Origin: Ruminococcus_G sp964621905
GTDB lineage: Bacteria > Bacillota > Clostridia > Lachnospirales > Lachnospiraceae
Direction of reading: 5' to 3'
Assembly: GCA_964621905.1 (NCBI GenBank)
Contig: CAZUNG010000004.1
Coordinates: forward strand, 222,225 to 286,224
Length of the DNA stretch: 64,000 nucleotides
Part shown: in pieces, positions 25,034 through 33,422 of the stretch
How positions within the stretch are numbered: position 1 is the stretch's first letter
How the letters are laid out: each line of letters opens with the position of its first letter
Program-made: the position numbers and the translations under genes
Notes under the pieces: model-generated
Told to the model about the DNA's origin: nothing
The model's database searches: none
Seen by the model: only the letters and a program-made list of their open reading frames with translations

Positions 25034-26343
25034 TTTCCTTTTTTATAGCGAATCCCAAACATGATCGTCCTGAAAGACCAGTCAAGGACCATGGCAATCC
25101 AGACCCCGATCGCTCCCCACTTCAGATAGCTGCCAAGTATCACACTCGCCACCAGCCGGAATACCACCATCGAAAAGATGGAAATAAACATGGTATACTT
25201 CACATCGCCTGCAGCCCGCAGTGCATTGGGCACCATAAAGGACAGCGGCCAGATCAGTGTTCCCGCCACGTTGTGAATCCACACCAGAATGAAGGCATAG
25301 TGATACGCTTCCGGTGACAGGGAATAGATATTCAGAATCCACGGAAGTCCTCCAAGCAGTACGATATTCGTACAGAGCGTAAGTAAATATGTGATTTTCA
25401 GTAATTTTTTCATATAAAAAGCTGCCTGCCGGCTGTCCCCGGCTCCCATGCAGCGTCCGATCACCGTAATAACCCCCAGATTAATAGACAAACCGGCGAT
25501 AACGCCAAGGGCGTCCAGATTATTTGCCACTGCATTTGCGGCAATCTGCGCCGTTCCAAACCCTGCGATGATACTGACCACCAGCACTCTTCCCAGCTGA
25601 AACAGTCCGTTTTCAATACCGCTCGGTATACCGATATACAGTATTTTTTTGATCAGTACCGGATTTGCCCGAAAAACATGACGGATTCTGATATACACTT
25701 CGTTTTTCTGACTGCGTGCGCAGTACAGCAGAATAACGGCCGCACAGAATCTGGAAAATGTTGAGGCGATCGCTGCTCCGGCCGCCCCCATATGAAGCCC
25801 GTAAATCAACAAAGTGTCCCCGGCCACATTGATAATATTCATAATAAGCGCTGCCTGCATGGAAATCCTGGAGTTTCCCATAGAACGAAACAGTGCCGCA
25901 CATGAATTAAACAGAGCCAGAAATGGAAAGCCGATGGAAATGTAAATCAAATACGTCAGCGCATTCCGCATAACATCCGGTTCAATATCTCCGTAAATCA
26001 AACTCAGAACAGGCCGTCTGAAAACCAGCATGGCCGCCATGATGACAGCGGAGATTACCAGTGAAATCAGCAGCAGCTGGTTGGCCGCTTCACAGGCAGT
26101 CTCTTTTTTTTGTTTTCCGAGATACTGTGAGACAATGACCGCTCCTCCTGTTGCCAGGGCAGCAAATATATTGATCATCAGATTGACAATCATATCTACA
26201 AGAGAAACGCCGGAGATTGCTGCTTCTCCGGCCATAGATACCATCACTGTATCGACCATTCCGACAGTAATCGCCAGAATCTGTTCGATAATCAACGGAA
26301 TAATTAATTTTCTCAGATCTTTGTTAGAAAAAAGCATATTCAT
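25009..26343 (-). CDS. MATE-family efflux transporter (first tandem copy)
   Basis: The 444-residue protein is the paralogue of the gene above, with the same 12-segment layout and MatE motifs (VGMVDTVMVSMAGEAAISGVSLVD). It follows the reductase by 5 bases, so the unit SH3 lipoprotein - reductase - MATE - MATE is probably transcribed together from 27541-27569. Substrates are unknown. Confidence 0.88.
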   Translation of the reverse strand: MNMLFSNKDLRKLIIPLIIEQILAITVGMVDTVMVSMAGEAAISGVSLVDMIVNLMINIFAALATGGAVIVSQYLGKQKKETACEAANQLLLISLVISAVIMAAMLVFRRPVLSLIYGDIEPDVMRNALTYLIYISIGFPFLALFNSCAALFRSMGNSRISMQAALIMNIINVAGDTLLIYGLHMGAAGAAIASTFSRFCAAVILLYCARSQKNEVYIRIRHVFRANPVLIKKILYIGIPSGIENGLFQLGRVLVVSIIAGFGTAQIAANAVANNLDALGVIAGLSINLGVITVIGRCMGAGDSRQAAFYMKKLLKITYLLTLCTNIVLLGGLPWILNIYSLSPEAYHYAFILVWIHNVAGTLIWPLSFMVPNALRAAGDVKYTMFISIFSMVVFRLVASVILGSYLKWGAIGVWIAMVLDWSFRTIMFGIRYKKGKWKRMRIV

Positions 26344-26348
26344 CAGCC

Positions 26349-27089
26349 CTAGATGGCCATACCTCCATCCACGCAGATGATCTGCCCCGTTATGTATCCG
26401 GCCTCATCCGAAGCAAAGAAAGCCGTCATGTTGGCAACATCCTCCGGTGCACCTATGCGCTGCATGGGAATTCTGGCAATGGTCTTCTCTTTGATCTTGT
26501 CGGAAAGCACATCCGTCATATCCGTCTTGATAAAGCCCGGGGCGATTGCATTTACAGTAATCCCGCGGCTGGCCCATTCCCTTCCCATAGTTTTGGTCAG
26601 ACCGATAATGCCTGCCTTGGATGCCGCATAGTTAGCCTGTGCCACATTGCCGAGCACTCCGGATGTGGAGGTCAGATTGATCACACGTCCGCTTTTTCTT
26701 TCCAGAAAATGTGCAGCCAGGTGATGCATGGTATTAAAACAGCTCTTACAGTTTGTGTTCATGACCAGATCATAATCCGCTTCGCTGATCTTTCCGATAA
26801 ACTGGTCCCTCGTGATACCGGCATTATTGACCAGAATATCCATATGTCCGTGTTTTTCTAACAGATTCTGAATCATGCCGCCTACGGCCGTAAAGTCAGC
26901 GACATCACAGCCATAGCTCTCGGCCTGCCCGCCATTCGCGATAATTTCCTGTACGACTTCTTCTGCCTTCTCTTTTGCGCTATGGTAATTGACAATCACA
27001 TAGGCTCCCATTGCAGCCAGTTTGACTGCAATGGCACGTCCAATTCCTCTGCTGGCGCCTGTCACAAGCGCAACTTTATTCTCCAACAT
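26349..27089 (-). CDS. fabG: 3-oxoacyl-ACP reductase FabG-like short-chain dehydrogenase
   Basis: The 246-residue SDR has the NADPH-binding TGASRGIGRAIA, the NNAG motif (VNNAGITRDQ), catalytic Ser in STSG and YAASKAG with the Tyr-x-x-x-Lys pair, and the typical FabG ending (GYITGQIICVDGG). It fits FabG length. I chose the ATG at 27089 (MLENKVALVTG) with AGAGGG 9 bases before it; an ATG at 27107 overlapping the SH3 gene would add six residues. Isolated from fatty-acid genes, it may have another substrate. Confidence 0.85.
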   Translation of the reverse strand: MLENKVALVTGASRGIGRAIAVKLAAMGAYVIVNYHSAKEKAEEVVQEIIANGGQAESYGCDVADFTAVGGMIQNLLEKHGHMDILVNNAGITRDQFIGKISEADYDLVMNTNCKSCFNTMHHLAAHFLERKSGRVINLTSTSGVLGNVAQANYAASKAGIIGLTKTMGREWASRGITVNAIAPGFIKTDMTDVLSDKIKEKTIARIPMQRIGAPEDVANMTAFFASDEAGYITGQIICVDGGMAI

Positions 27090-27103
27090 AACTTTCATCC
27101 CTC

Positions 27104-27502
27104 TCATTCTTCATCCTGTTTTGTATCTGTGAGATAATCCTTGTATACGTAGGCGCTTCCGCCTTCAAATACAATTTCATACCAACCATCTTCTTTTCCG
27201 GTAACTGTAACTTTCTGCCCTGCAGTCAGCTCACCGATCACAGATCCCTGTGTGCTCGGCATCGTCCGTACATTAACCGCAGAACTGCAGTACATGACCG
27301 TGCCATCCGGCGTTTCGTCAGGGGCGATCACATCGCTGTCATCCTCATCTGCCTGGGCCTTCTCTGCTTCATCTTCCAACTGTCCCGGAGTTTTGGGCTG
27401 AGTCACTTTCGCCTCTTCCCGAAGCGGAAAAGGATTGCATCCCGTAAAAATGCCGGTACATAAAACAAATACCAGGGCGGTGCTCATTATCTTTCTTCTC
27501 AT
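27104..27502 (-). CDS. SH3-domain lipoprotein
   Basis: The 132-residue protein has a signal peptide with lipobox (FTGCNPFP), an acidic linker (DEAEKAQADEDDSDV) and a C-terminal bacterial SH3 domain (MYCSSAVNVRTMPSTQGSVIGELTAGQKVTVTGKEDGWYEI). The domain probably binds cell wall or protein at the outer surface. It heads the unit and its end overlaps the longer reductase start (ATGA). Confidence 0.85.
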   Translation of the reverse strand: MRRKIMSTALVFVLCTGIFTGCNPFPLREEAKVTQPKTPGQLEDEAEKAQADEDDSDVIAPDETPDGTVMYCSSAVNVRTMPSTQGSVIGELTAGQKVTVTGKEDGWYEIVFEGGSAYVYKDYLTDTKQDEE

Positions 27503-27540
27503 CGTGCACTCCTTCCATTCGTTTCACATAACACTACAAT

Positions 27541-27569
27541 ATTATACTATCACAATCCGAAATCCACAA
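27541..27569 (-). promoter_or_regulatory. Sigma-A promoter of the SH3-reductase-MATE unit
   Basis: On the minus strand TTGTGG (27564-27569) and TATAAT (27541-27546) are 17 bases apart, about 40 bases before the SH3 gene. Confidence 0.65.
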
Positions 27570-27637
27570 TGTATATTTTATACAACTTTTATACTTCTTT
27601 TACGCATCCTTTAGGAAATCCGTCCGTTTTTCAGACG

Positions 27638-27672
27638 CAAAAAACTGCTGTATTCATTTTGAACACAGCAGT
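27638..27672 (-). terminator. Terminator after the iolG-type unit
   Basis: ACTGCTGT (27644-27651) pairs with ACAGCAGT (27665-27672), with TTCA/TGAA extending the stem. On the minus strand it is followed by six T residues. It lies 10 bases after the sugar isomerase stop. Confidence 0.8.
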
Positions 27673-27682
27673 CCTTAACGTA

Positions 27683-28603
27683 TTATCTGCCCAGCAGTTC
27701 TTTTTCAATCCGCTCTCTTGCTTCCGGCGCCTGTTTGTCCATCTTCTCCGGAAATCCAAACATCGATACGCAGGCGATATTGTCACCGCCAACCTTCGGT
27801 GCATTTGTTTTCAGCTGTTTATTTGCAAAATCCATATCTCGCAGCGTCTCAAAGATACCGTCAAAATCGACATCTCCTTCCCCCATCGCCAAATGCTGAT
27901 GAATCGTGACATCTGCTTTTCCGCGGCCATTCAGCCATGGCGGATTTGCAATGTAGCGGCAATCCAAAGTCTGATTGTATGTGTCTGCAAACAACACGTG
28001 CGTCAGTTCGTCACCGGCATACTGAAGCATGGAACGTACATCGCCCTTACCCTCGTCATAGAAAAATCCATGCGGTGAAGAGTATACGTATCCCAGATTC
28101 CTCGAGCGGAAAGACTTGACCATATCACACGTTTCGTTATTCAGTTCACAGAAGTCATACGGATGGGACTGAATCTCAACACGGATACCCTCTTTTTCAA
28201 ACAACGGCAGCAGCTCTTCCATAGATTTAAACCACATGCCATTGCAGATTTCCTGCTGGTTCGGATCGCCGGACAGCTCCGTATTGATAACTGTAACGCC
28301 CATATTAACGGCAATTTCAATGATCTTCTTCCAGTTTGCAACTGCAAACTGTCTCTGCTCCTCCGTCGGTCCCGACCAGCGGTAAACAACGATAAAAGAA
28401 GAAATCTCAACTCCTGTTTCTTTGAGCGCCTGCCGGTACTCGGCTTCGCACTCCTCTGAGAAAAGCGGGTGTTTATAAAATGGATTGATGCGCGGATGCG
28501 GAGACTGTTCAATATATTTGTATCCCCAGTCTGCAACCTGATGCACCATGCGGTTGATATCCATTTGTTTTGCCAAAACGTCAACATCAAATGCTATCTT
28601 CAT
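27683..28603 (-). CDS. TIM-barrel sugar isomerase/epimerase (AP-endonuclease 2 type)
   Basis: The 306-residue protein is a xylose-isomerase-like TIM barrel. Visible features are the N-terminal MKIAFDVDVLAKQM, NTELSGDPN, VEIQSHPYDF (metal Glu and His) and FGFDG-like end with VGGDNIACVSM. Related proteins act as epimerases or dehydratases on inositol or keto-sugars (IolE/IolI-like). It is the last gene of a group with another TIM barrel and iolG, though 176 bases of regulatory-looking DNA lie before it. Confidence 0.8.
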   Translation of the reverse strand: MKIAFDVDVLAKQMDINRMVHQVADWGYKYIEQSPHPRINPFYKHPLFSEECEAEYRQALKETGVEISSFIVVYRWSGPTEEQRQFAVANWKKIIEIAVNMGVTVINTELSGDPNQQEICNGMWFKSMEELLPLFEKEGIRVEIQSHPYDFCELNNETCDMVKSFRSRNLGYVYSSPHGFFYDEGKGDVRSMLQYAGDELTHVLFADTYNQTLDCRYIANPPWLNGRGKADVTIHQHLAMGEGDVDFDGIFETLRDMDFANKQLKTNAPKVGGDNIACVSMFGFPEKMDKQAPEARERIEKELLGR

Positions 28604-28637
28604 TCTCTTTGCTCTCCTTTTTGAATTGCTTTCTTTT

Positions 28638-28656
28638 ACTAACGCTCATTCTATCA
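28638..28656 (-). repeat. Copy 1 of a 19-base repeat with a -10-like core
   Basis: On the minus strand this reads TGATAGAATGAGCGTTAGT and matches 17 of 19 positions of the copy at 28717-28735, 79 bases away. Each copy contains a -10-like hexamer (TAGAAT here, TATAAT there). Tandem promoters or regulator sites are possible. Confidence 0.45.
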
Positions 28657-28693
28657 TGACTCTTTGATTCATGATCGTCATTCGCCGTTCGTC

Positions 28694-28711
28694 AAACGTG
28701 CGGGCACGTTT
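28694..28711. promoter_or_regulatory. 18-base palindrome upstream of the isomerase gene
   Basis: AAACGTGC, two G, GCACGTTT: eight-base arms with no loop. Such a short-spaced perfect dyad is too tight for a terminator and looks like a repressor operator between the two isomerase genes. Confidence 0.5.
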
Positions 28712-28716
28712 TCCTC

Positions 28717-28735
28717 ACTAACACTCATTATATCA
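28717..28735 (-). repeat. Copy 2 of the 19-base repeat
   Basis: On the minus strand this reads TGATATAATGAGTGTTAGT and contains TATAAT. Together with copy 1 it brackets the palindrome at 28694-28711. Confidence 0.45.
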
Positions 28736-28779
28736 CATTTTCAGGAAGCATAAAACATTCATTATTGCTTTATCTGTTT

Positions 28780-29727
28780 TTATTTGCTGATGGTTGCATC
28801 CAGTGCATCGATCGATGTTACAACGCCTGCCTCAACAGACATCGTAAGGTCTTCCATCTCAAGAGATACCACACCCTTGTATCCTACCATGCTCAGTACC
28901 GAGAAGAACTCTTTCCACCATTTAAGGTCCTGACCGCATCCGACAGCCACATAATTCCAGGTACGCTCTGCCACGTCTTCCACATGACGGTTGTCCAGAA
29001 GTCCGTCCACGTCACACAGCCCGCGCTCGATACGTGCATCTTTTCCGTGTACATAGTAAATCGCATCTCCCAGTGCTCTCGCAGAGGCAATGGGGTCCGC
29101 ACCCATGATCAGCAGATGTGATGGGTCAAGGTTCATTCCGATTGTCGGTCCCACAGCTTCACGCAGTTTGAATAACGTGCTGACATTATATACCAGCTGT
29201 CCCGGGAATTCTTCCAGGGCAATTTTAACGCCGTTCGCATCTGCATGTTTTACAAATTCTTTCCACCACGGGATCGCTACCTCTTCCCACTGGTAACGTA
29301 CAGTCTCTTCCAGATATGGGTCATCCGGAGGAACAGACTGTGTTGCAACCACCCAGTTCGGTGTTTGATCTCCAGGCGCCCCTGCCGGAAGTCCGGACAT
29401 CATAACGATTGTCTTAACACCGAGTTTTCCTGCTAAAGTCACGGTATCATATGCACTTTTGCTGTGCTTTTCCCCCATCGGTCCCGGTGCAAGCGGGTTG
29501 CCGGAACAGTTAAATGCAGAAATCTCCATTCCGCGTTTGTCCAGCTCTTCTTTGAAAGCTTTTAATTTATCTTCATCAGCAAGAAGATCTGACGCATATC
29601 CATGCGGGTTCGGACCCCATCCGCCGACACATAATTCCACATGGTTTAAGCCGTGCGCTTTTACTTTATCAAGCATCTCCGGGTATGAAAAATCCCCGTA
29701 TACACCTGTACAGATTGATAAATACAT
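28780..29727 (-). CDS. TIM-barrel sugar phosphate isomerase/epimerase
   Basis: The 315-residue protein is a second xylose-isomerase-like TIM barrel. Metal-site residues are visible in IALEEFPGQLVYN (Glu), MNLDPSHLLIMGADP (Asp, His), YYVHGKDARI (His) and VSLEMEDL (Glu). The DPSH and HGKDA motifs are characteristic of the IolE/IolI-like clan. It follows iolG by 36 bases and should work on the ketone that IolG produces. Confidence 0.85.
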   Translation of the reverse strand: MYLSICTGVYGDFSYPEMLDKVKAHGLNHVELCVGGWGPNPHGYASDLLADEDKLKAFKEELDKRGMEISAFNCSGNPLAPGPMGEKHSKSAYDTVTLAGKLGVKTIVMMSGLPAGAPGDQTPNWVVATQSVPPDDPYLEETVRYQWEEVAIPWWKEFVKHADANGVKIALEEFPGQLVYNVSTLFKLREAVGPTIGMNLDPSHLLIMGADPIASARALGDAIYYVHGKDARIERGLCDVDGLLDNRHVEDVAERTWNYVAVGCGQDLKWWKEFFSVLSMVGYKGVVSLEMEDLTMSVEAGVVTSIDALDATISK

Positions 29728-29763
29728 GATCCTTCTACCTCCATATTATGTAGGAAACAACGA

Positions 29764-30777
29764 TTATTTTTTATAGAATTCCGGGCATTCTTCAATCACA
29801 ATCTTCTGCTTTGTCTGGGTATCTCTTGCGATAGATGCTGTCGAAGCTGTCACCTGTCCTACATACCCATCCCAGGATGTAGGTCCGTCTACTCTGTTTT
29901 CTTTGCATGCATTGATCCAGGCCTGGAATTCAATGTTGTAAGCATCAATAAAACGCTCAGACCAGTCTTTGCAGATCGGAGTCACACGCGCTGCTTCTGT
30001 TCTGACCATGGCATTTGCCGGTTCCGGCAGGTTCAGTGTTCCGTCTTCACAGCAGACTTCACATTTGATATCGTATCCGTAACCACATTTAACGAATGCT
30101 TCCACATCGATTCTGACACCTGATTTCGTGGTCAGGTACATGATCTGCGGATCTCTTAAAATCTCTGTTGACTTTCTGGATGCTTTCGGAAATACAACTT
30201 CAACCTCATCATATTCTTCACCGAGCAGCCATCTCATGACATCGATCTCATGGATCATCGTATTTTCAACGGACATCGCCGTTGTTGTATAATCCGGGCA
30301 GGTTGCATTTCTGTGACAGCAGTGTACCATCAGTGCGTCGCCGTATTTGCCGGAATTCAGCAGTGATTTCAGCTGATTATATCCCGGGTCATAACGTCTC
30401 ATGAATCCGACCTGGACCAGATGTCTTCCGCCTGCCATCTCTGCTTCCATAATGCGTTTGCATGCATCTGCTTTCGGCGCCAGAGGTTTTTCACACAGAA
30501 CAAATTTACCAGCTTTGACTGCAGCTGTTACGTATTTCTCATGAAATTCATCGATGGTCGTTACGACAACTGCATCTACCTCATCAGACGCGATCATTTG
30601 TTCCCCGTCCTCGTAGAATTTACAGCCATATTTTTCAGCAACGCTTTTTCCAAATTCTACATTAACATCTGAGCACGCAACAACGGTTGCCCCCTGCAGG
30701 GTATTGTTGATCCTCTCGATGTGTGTTCTTCCGATGGCGCCGGTTCCGACAACCCCAACTCTTAATACATCACTCAT
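29764..30777 (-). CDS. iolG: Inositol 2-dehydrogenase-like oxidoreductase (Gfo/Idh/MocA)
   Basis: The 337-residue protein has an N-terminal Rossmann motif (VGVVGTGAIGRTHI), the EKP motif with Lys97 (LCEKPLAPKA), GFMRRYDPGY and HEIDVMRWLLGEE. From memory it aligns closely with B. subtilis IolG without gaps around the active site. Lys97 and His176 are kept, but residue 172 is Asn where I recall the catalytic Asp172. It probably oxidises a cyclitol or pyranose with NAD. It heads iolG-isomerase-isomerase. Confidence 0.85.
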   Translation of the reverse strand: MSDVLRVGVVGTGAIGRTHIERINNTLQGATVVACSDVNVEFGKSVAEKYGCKFYEDGEQMIASDEVDAVVVTTIDEFHEKYVTAAVKAGKFVLCEKPLAPKADACKRIMEAEMAGGRHLVQVGFMRRYDPGYNQLKSLLNSGKYGDALMVHCCHRNATCPDYTTTAMSVENTMIHEIDVMRWLLGEEYDEVEVVFPKASRKSTEILRDPQIMYLTTKSGVRIDVEAFVKCGYGYDIKCEVCCEDGTLNLPEPANAMVRTEAARVTPICKDWSERFIDAYNIEFQAWINACKENRVDGPTSWDGYVGQVTASTASIARDTQTKQKIVIEECPEFYKK

Positions 30778-30924
30778 GTTTTTGTTTCCTTTCTTTTACA
30801 TGTTTTTCTTAAAACAAACGACACTTCTGCCATTGTGTTAGGCATATTATACCATGCTTTTTTTCATCGCAACATCACATTTCAACAAAAAGATAGCACA
30901 AATTAATTTTTTTCATAGGTATCT

Positions 30925-32283
30925 TTAATATGCGCGCTCCAGCTCCTCACGGGCAATCTCTACCCAGCGGATTACCTGTTCTGGTTTATTGCTGATCGTA
31001 TGCAGATCTTTGAGCACAACCTCCACATGGTTCTGATTTTCTTTGGTTTTCTCATACATTCTGCGAAGTTCTGTGCGGATTACTTCCTCATTCATATCCG
31101 GAACTGTCACATGTGCTGAATTTGCCTTATAGGAATATACGAAATCATCCTTCAGGTATTCCGCCATTTTCGCCATATCAGACCACTGAGACACGGATAC
31201 CCGGCGCATATTCGGCAGTTTGCTGATCCAGTCCCATTTCGTATCGATACCTTCACAGCACGCGTAGCACGTCAGTCCAAAGAGTTCTGCGACCTGTTTG
31301 TGATACGGATAGATGAACTCTTTAAACATCTCCGGAGAAATGTCACCGCACTCCTGAGCCTCACAAAGCCCCCACATCGCCTTTAGCGTCACTGGCTCAG
31401 CAGGGTTGTACAGGCTGTCCGTCAGACCGAGCCCTCCGGAACCTACAAATGTATTGTCGGTATTGTCATACAGAAGATTCTGATCTTCCAGAAAGCGAAG
31501 TTTCTTGATATATCCGTTTGTCAGTTTTGCAAAAATCTCATGTACCTTCTCCGGGAAATCATAAAAGTCGTACATCAGACCGTCCAGCCCACGGAAATTT
31601 GCGTAAGCCAGCGCAATATGTGAAGACCAGAACCACCACGTACGCATTTTTACTTCCACAATGCCGTCAAAAATTTCCTTTGCCAGTTCGAACGCTGCAT
31701 TCGTAGCTTTTTCCTCTACGATAACTACAGGGTCTTCGATGCATGTTTCCACATCAAGCTCCTCAAATTCCTCATCAGCCATATCCTTCATCGTAGCCAC
31801 CCAGGAATATGCTTTATTTTTGTCATCTTTGTCAATCTCCGTCTTATTCTCTCCGATCCCCCATTCCGTATTGACAGCTCTGTGAGGAAGATAAAATACC
31901 GGAGTCAGTGGTTTATCATCTTTCAGCTGTGTCGCCCAGAAGATTTCTTTTCGGAACCACATCTCCCAGTCCTGTGCCATGTACCCCTCACATTTGATAT
32001 CTCTGTCAAACCTCACCGCTTCGTTCCAGCCATTTTCCATATCAACCAGGATCAGTGGTCTTGTCGCCTTCAGATCATTGTGGTCTTTCCACAGCCTGAT
32101 TTTTTCTTCCTCCTGCGGTCTTTCACATAAGGCCCGGAATTCTTTTGCCAGACTGCGCAGAATTTCCCTGTCCTTTTCTGAAACCTTCACTTCCTCAATC
32201 GGCCATCCTTCTGTAATCCAGTTTCCCCAGTATCCTTTGTCAATTCTCATGCCGTCAATCCTCCAATATTTTTCATTTCCCAC
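30925..32283 (-). CDS. Uroporphyrinogen decarboxylase superfamily protein, methyltransferase-like (copy 1)
   Basis: The 452-residue protein is a UroD-fold enzyme of the MtaA/CmuA side rather than true HemE: in place of the HemE arginine motif it has a Cys cluster (Cys339, Cys342, Cys343 in TCYACCEG) followed by LPNMRRVSVSQWSD. Related methylcobamide:CoM methyltransferases use zinc held by His and Cys there. No corrinoid protein gene is nearby, so the methyl carrier is unknown. It is divergent from an AraC gene and is the larger of two paralogues in the window. Confidence 0.75.
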   Translation of the reverse strand: MGNEKYWRIDGMRIDKGYWGNWITEGWPIEEVKVSEKDREILRSLAKEFRALCERPQEEEKIRLWKDHNDLKATRPLILVDMENGWNEAVRFDRDIKCEGYMAQDWEMWFRKEIFWATQLKDDKPLTPVFYLPHRAVNTEWGIGENKTEIDKDDKNKAYSWVATMKDMADEEFEELDVETCIEDPVVIVEEKATNAAFELAKEIFDGIVEVKMRTWWFWSSHIALAYANFRGLDGLMYDFYDFPEKVHEIFAKLTNGYIKKLRFLEDQNLLYDNTDNTFVGSGGLGLTDSLYNPAEPVTLKAMWGLCEAQECGDISPEMFKEFIYPYHKQVAELFGLTCYACCEGIDTKWDWISKLPNMRRVSVSQWSDMAKMAEYLKDDFVYSYKANSAHVTVPDMNEEVIRTELRRMYEKTKENQNHVEVVLKDLHTISNKPEQVIRWVEIAREELERAY

Positions 32284-32374
32284 ATTGTTGCTTTGATGGT
32301 TTTAGTGTACCATTCATCATGTGTTATCGTGAGAACAAAGAAGTTATTTTTTAGCACATATCAACTTTTTACAC

Positions 32375-32403
32375 TTTACATTTATGCTTGGGTGAGGTAA
32401 AAT
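32375..32403 (+). promoter_or_regulatory. Promoter of the AraC-CobW unit
   Basis: TTTACA (32375-32380) and TAAAAT (32398-32403) are 17 bases apart, 24 bases before the AraC start codon. Confidence 0.55.
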
Positions 32404-32426
32404 AAAACCCAAAGGAGGGCCTCGAT

Positions 32427-33413
32427 ATGGGAATTTATTATGACTTTCCTTCCTCTGATACTTCTTCAATAGCTGTCGCTTTTGAGCAGTATCAGAATCC
32501 GGAGGAAGTGGAACTTCACATGCACCACCATTATGAATTTACACTCGTGAACCGCGGAACCTGCATTCATAAATTCCGCGGAGTTGAAGTCCCTTTGATT
32601 GCAGGTGATGTTTTTTTGATTCCACCTGACGAAGAGCATGGGTATTCTCTGGATTCAAATTCTGCAATCACCAATTGCTACTTTTTTCCGGAGCGTCTCG
32701 GACAGTTTTCCGAATATGTAAAAACCGGTACCTTCCAGCAGTCCGAAATCCCATTTGGTCTGGAGGATATCAAAAATCAGTGGGACAGCCTGCTGTCCAC
32801 AATCACGCTTCGCAGCGACGCAATCCTGGAGGAGCCGCTCCTGGTCACTGATAATATGACGAAACAGGGGGTCCTGCATCTGGCACCTGCAGAGGCTATG
32901 GACGTTGAATCTCTTCTTGTAAGAATTCATGAAGAACACCTGAACCTTGAATATGATTCAGAATATATGAAATCTGCCATTCTTCAGATGATACTCGTCA
33001 TATTCAAACGTGCGAAAAACAATCAGCCGCAAAGACTTCCAAAGCAGCCGGAGCGAAAGAAGCAGATGATCATTGACTCTCTGATTTTTCTGGAAAATCA
33101 TTATCCGGAGTCACTGACCGTCAGTGATATTGCCGCCGCTTCTTCGCTCTCTGAGAGCTACTTCAGGAATATATTCAAAGAAGTCACCGGACTGGCACCC
33201 CTTGATTATCTGAACAGAATCCGTGTGATCAAAGCTCTTGAATACCTGCAAAGCGAGGATCTTCCCATCTCGGAAGCCGCTGCCAAAGTCGGCATTATCG
33301 ACTCGAATTATTTTACAAGGGTATTCAAAAAAGTAATGGGATATCCTCCCCGGTATTTCAAAAAAATACCAAGACAGACAGCAGAACAACCAACATCAGA
33401 CAAGAAAGTATGA
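32427..33413 (+). CDS. AraC-family regulator with cupin sensor domain
   Basis: The 328-residue protein has an N-terminal cupin-like ligand domain (HMHHHYEFTLVNRG and PPDEEHGYSL) and a C-terminal double HTH (SLTVSDIAAASSLSESYFRNIFKEVTGLAPLDYLNRIRVIKALEYL, then PISEAAAKVGIIDSNYFTRVFKKVMGYPPRYFKK). It is divergent from UroD copy 1 and 9 bases upstream of the CobW gene, so it probably controls both as an activator when its ligand is bound. Confidence 0.9.
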   Translation: MGIYYDFPSSDTSSIAVAFEQYQNPEEVELHMHHHYEFTLVNRGTCIHKFRGVEVPLIAGDVFLIPPDEEHGYSLDSNSAITNCYFFPERLGQFSEYVKTGTFQQSEIPFGLEDIKNQWDSLLSTITLRSDAILEEPLLVTDNMTKQGVLHLAPAEAMDVESLLVRIHEEHLNLEYDSEYMKSAILQMILVIFKRAKNNQPQRLPKQPERKKQMIIDSLIFLENHYPESLTVSDIAAASSLSESYFRNIFKEVTGLAPLDYLNRIRVIKALEYLQSEDLPISEAAAKVGIIDSNYFTRVFKKVMGYPPRYFKKIPRQTAEQPTSDKKV

Positions 33414-33422
33414 GGTAGCAAA

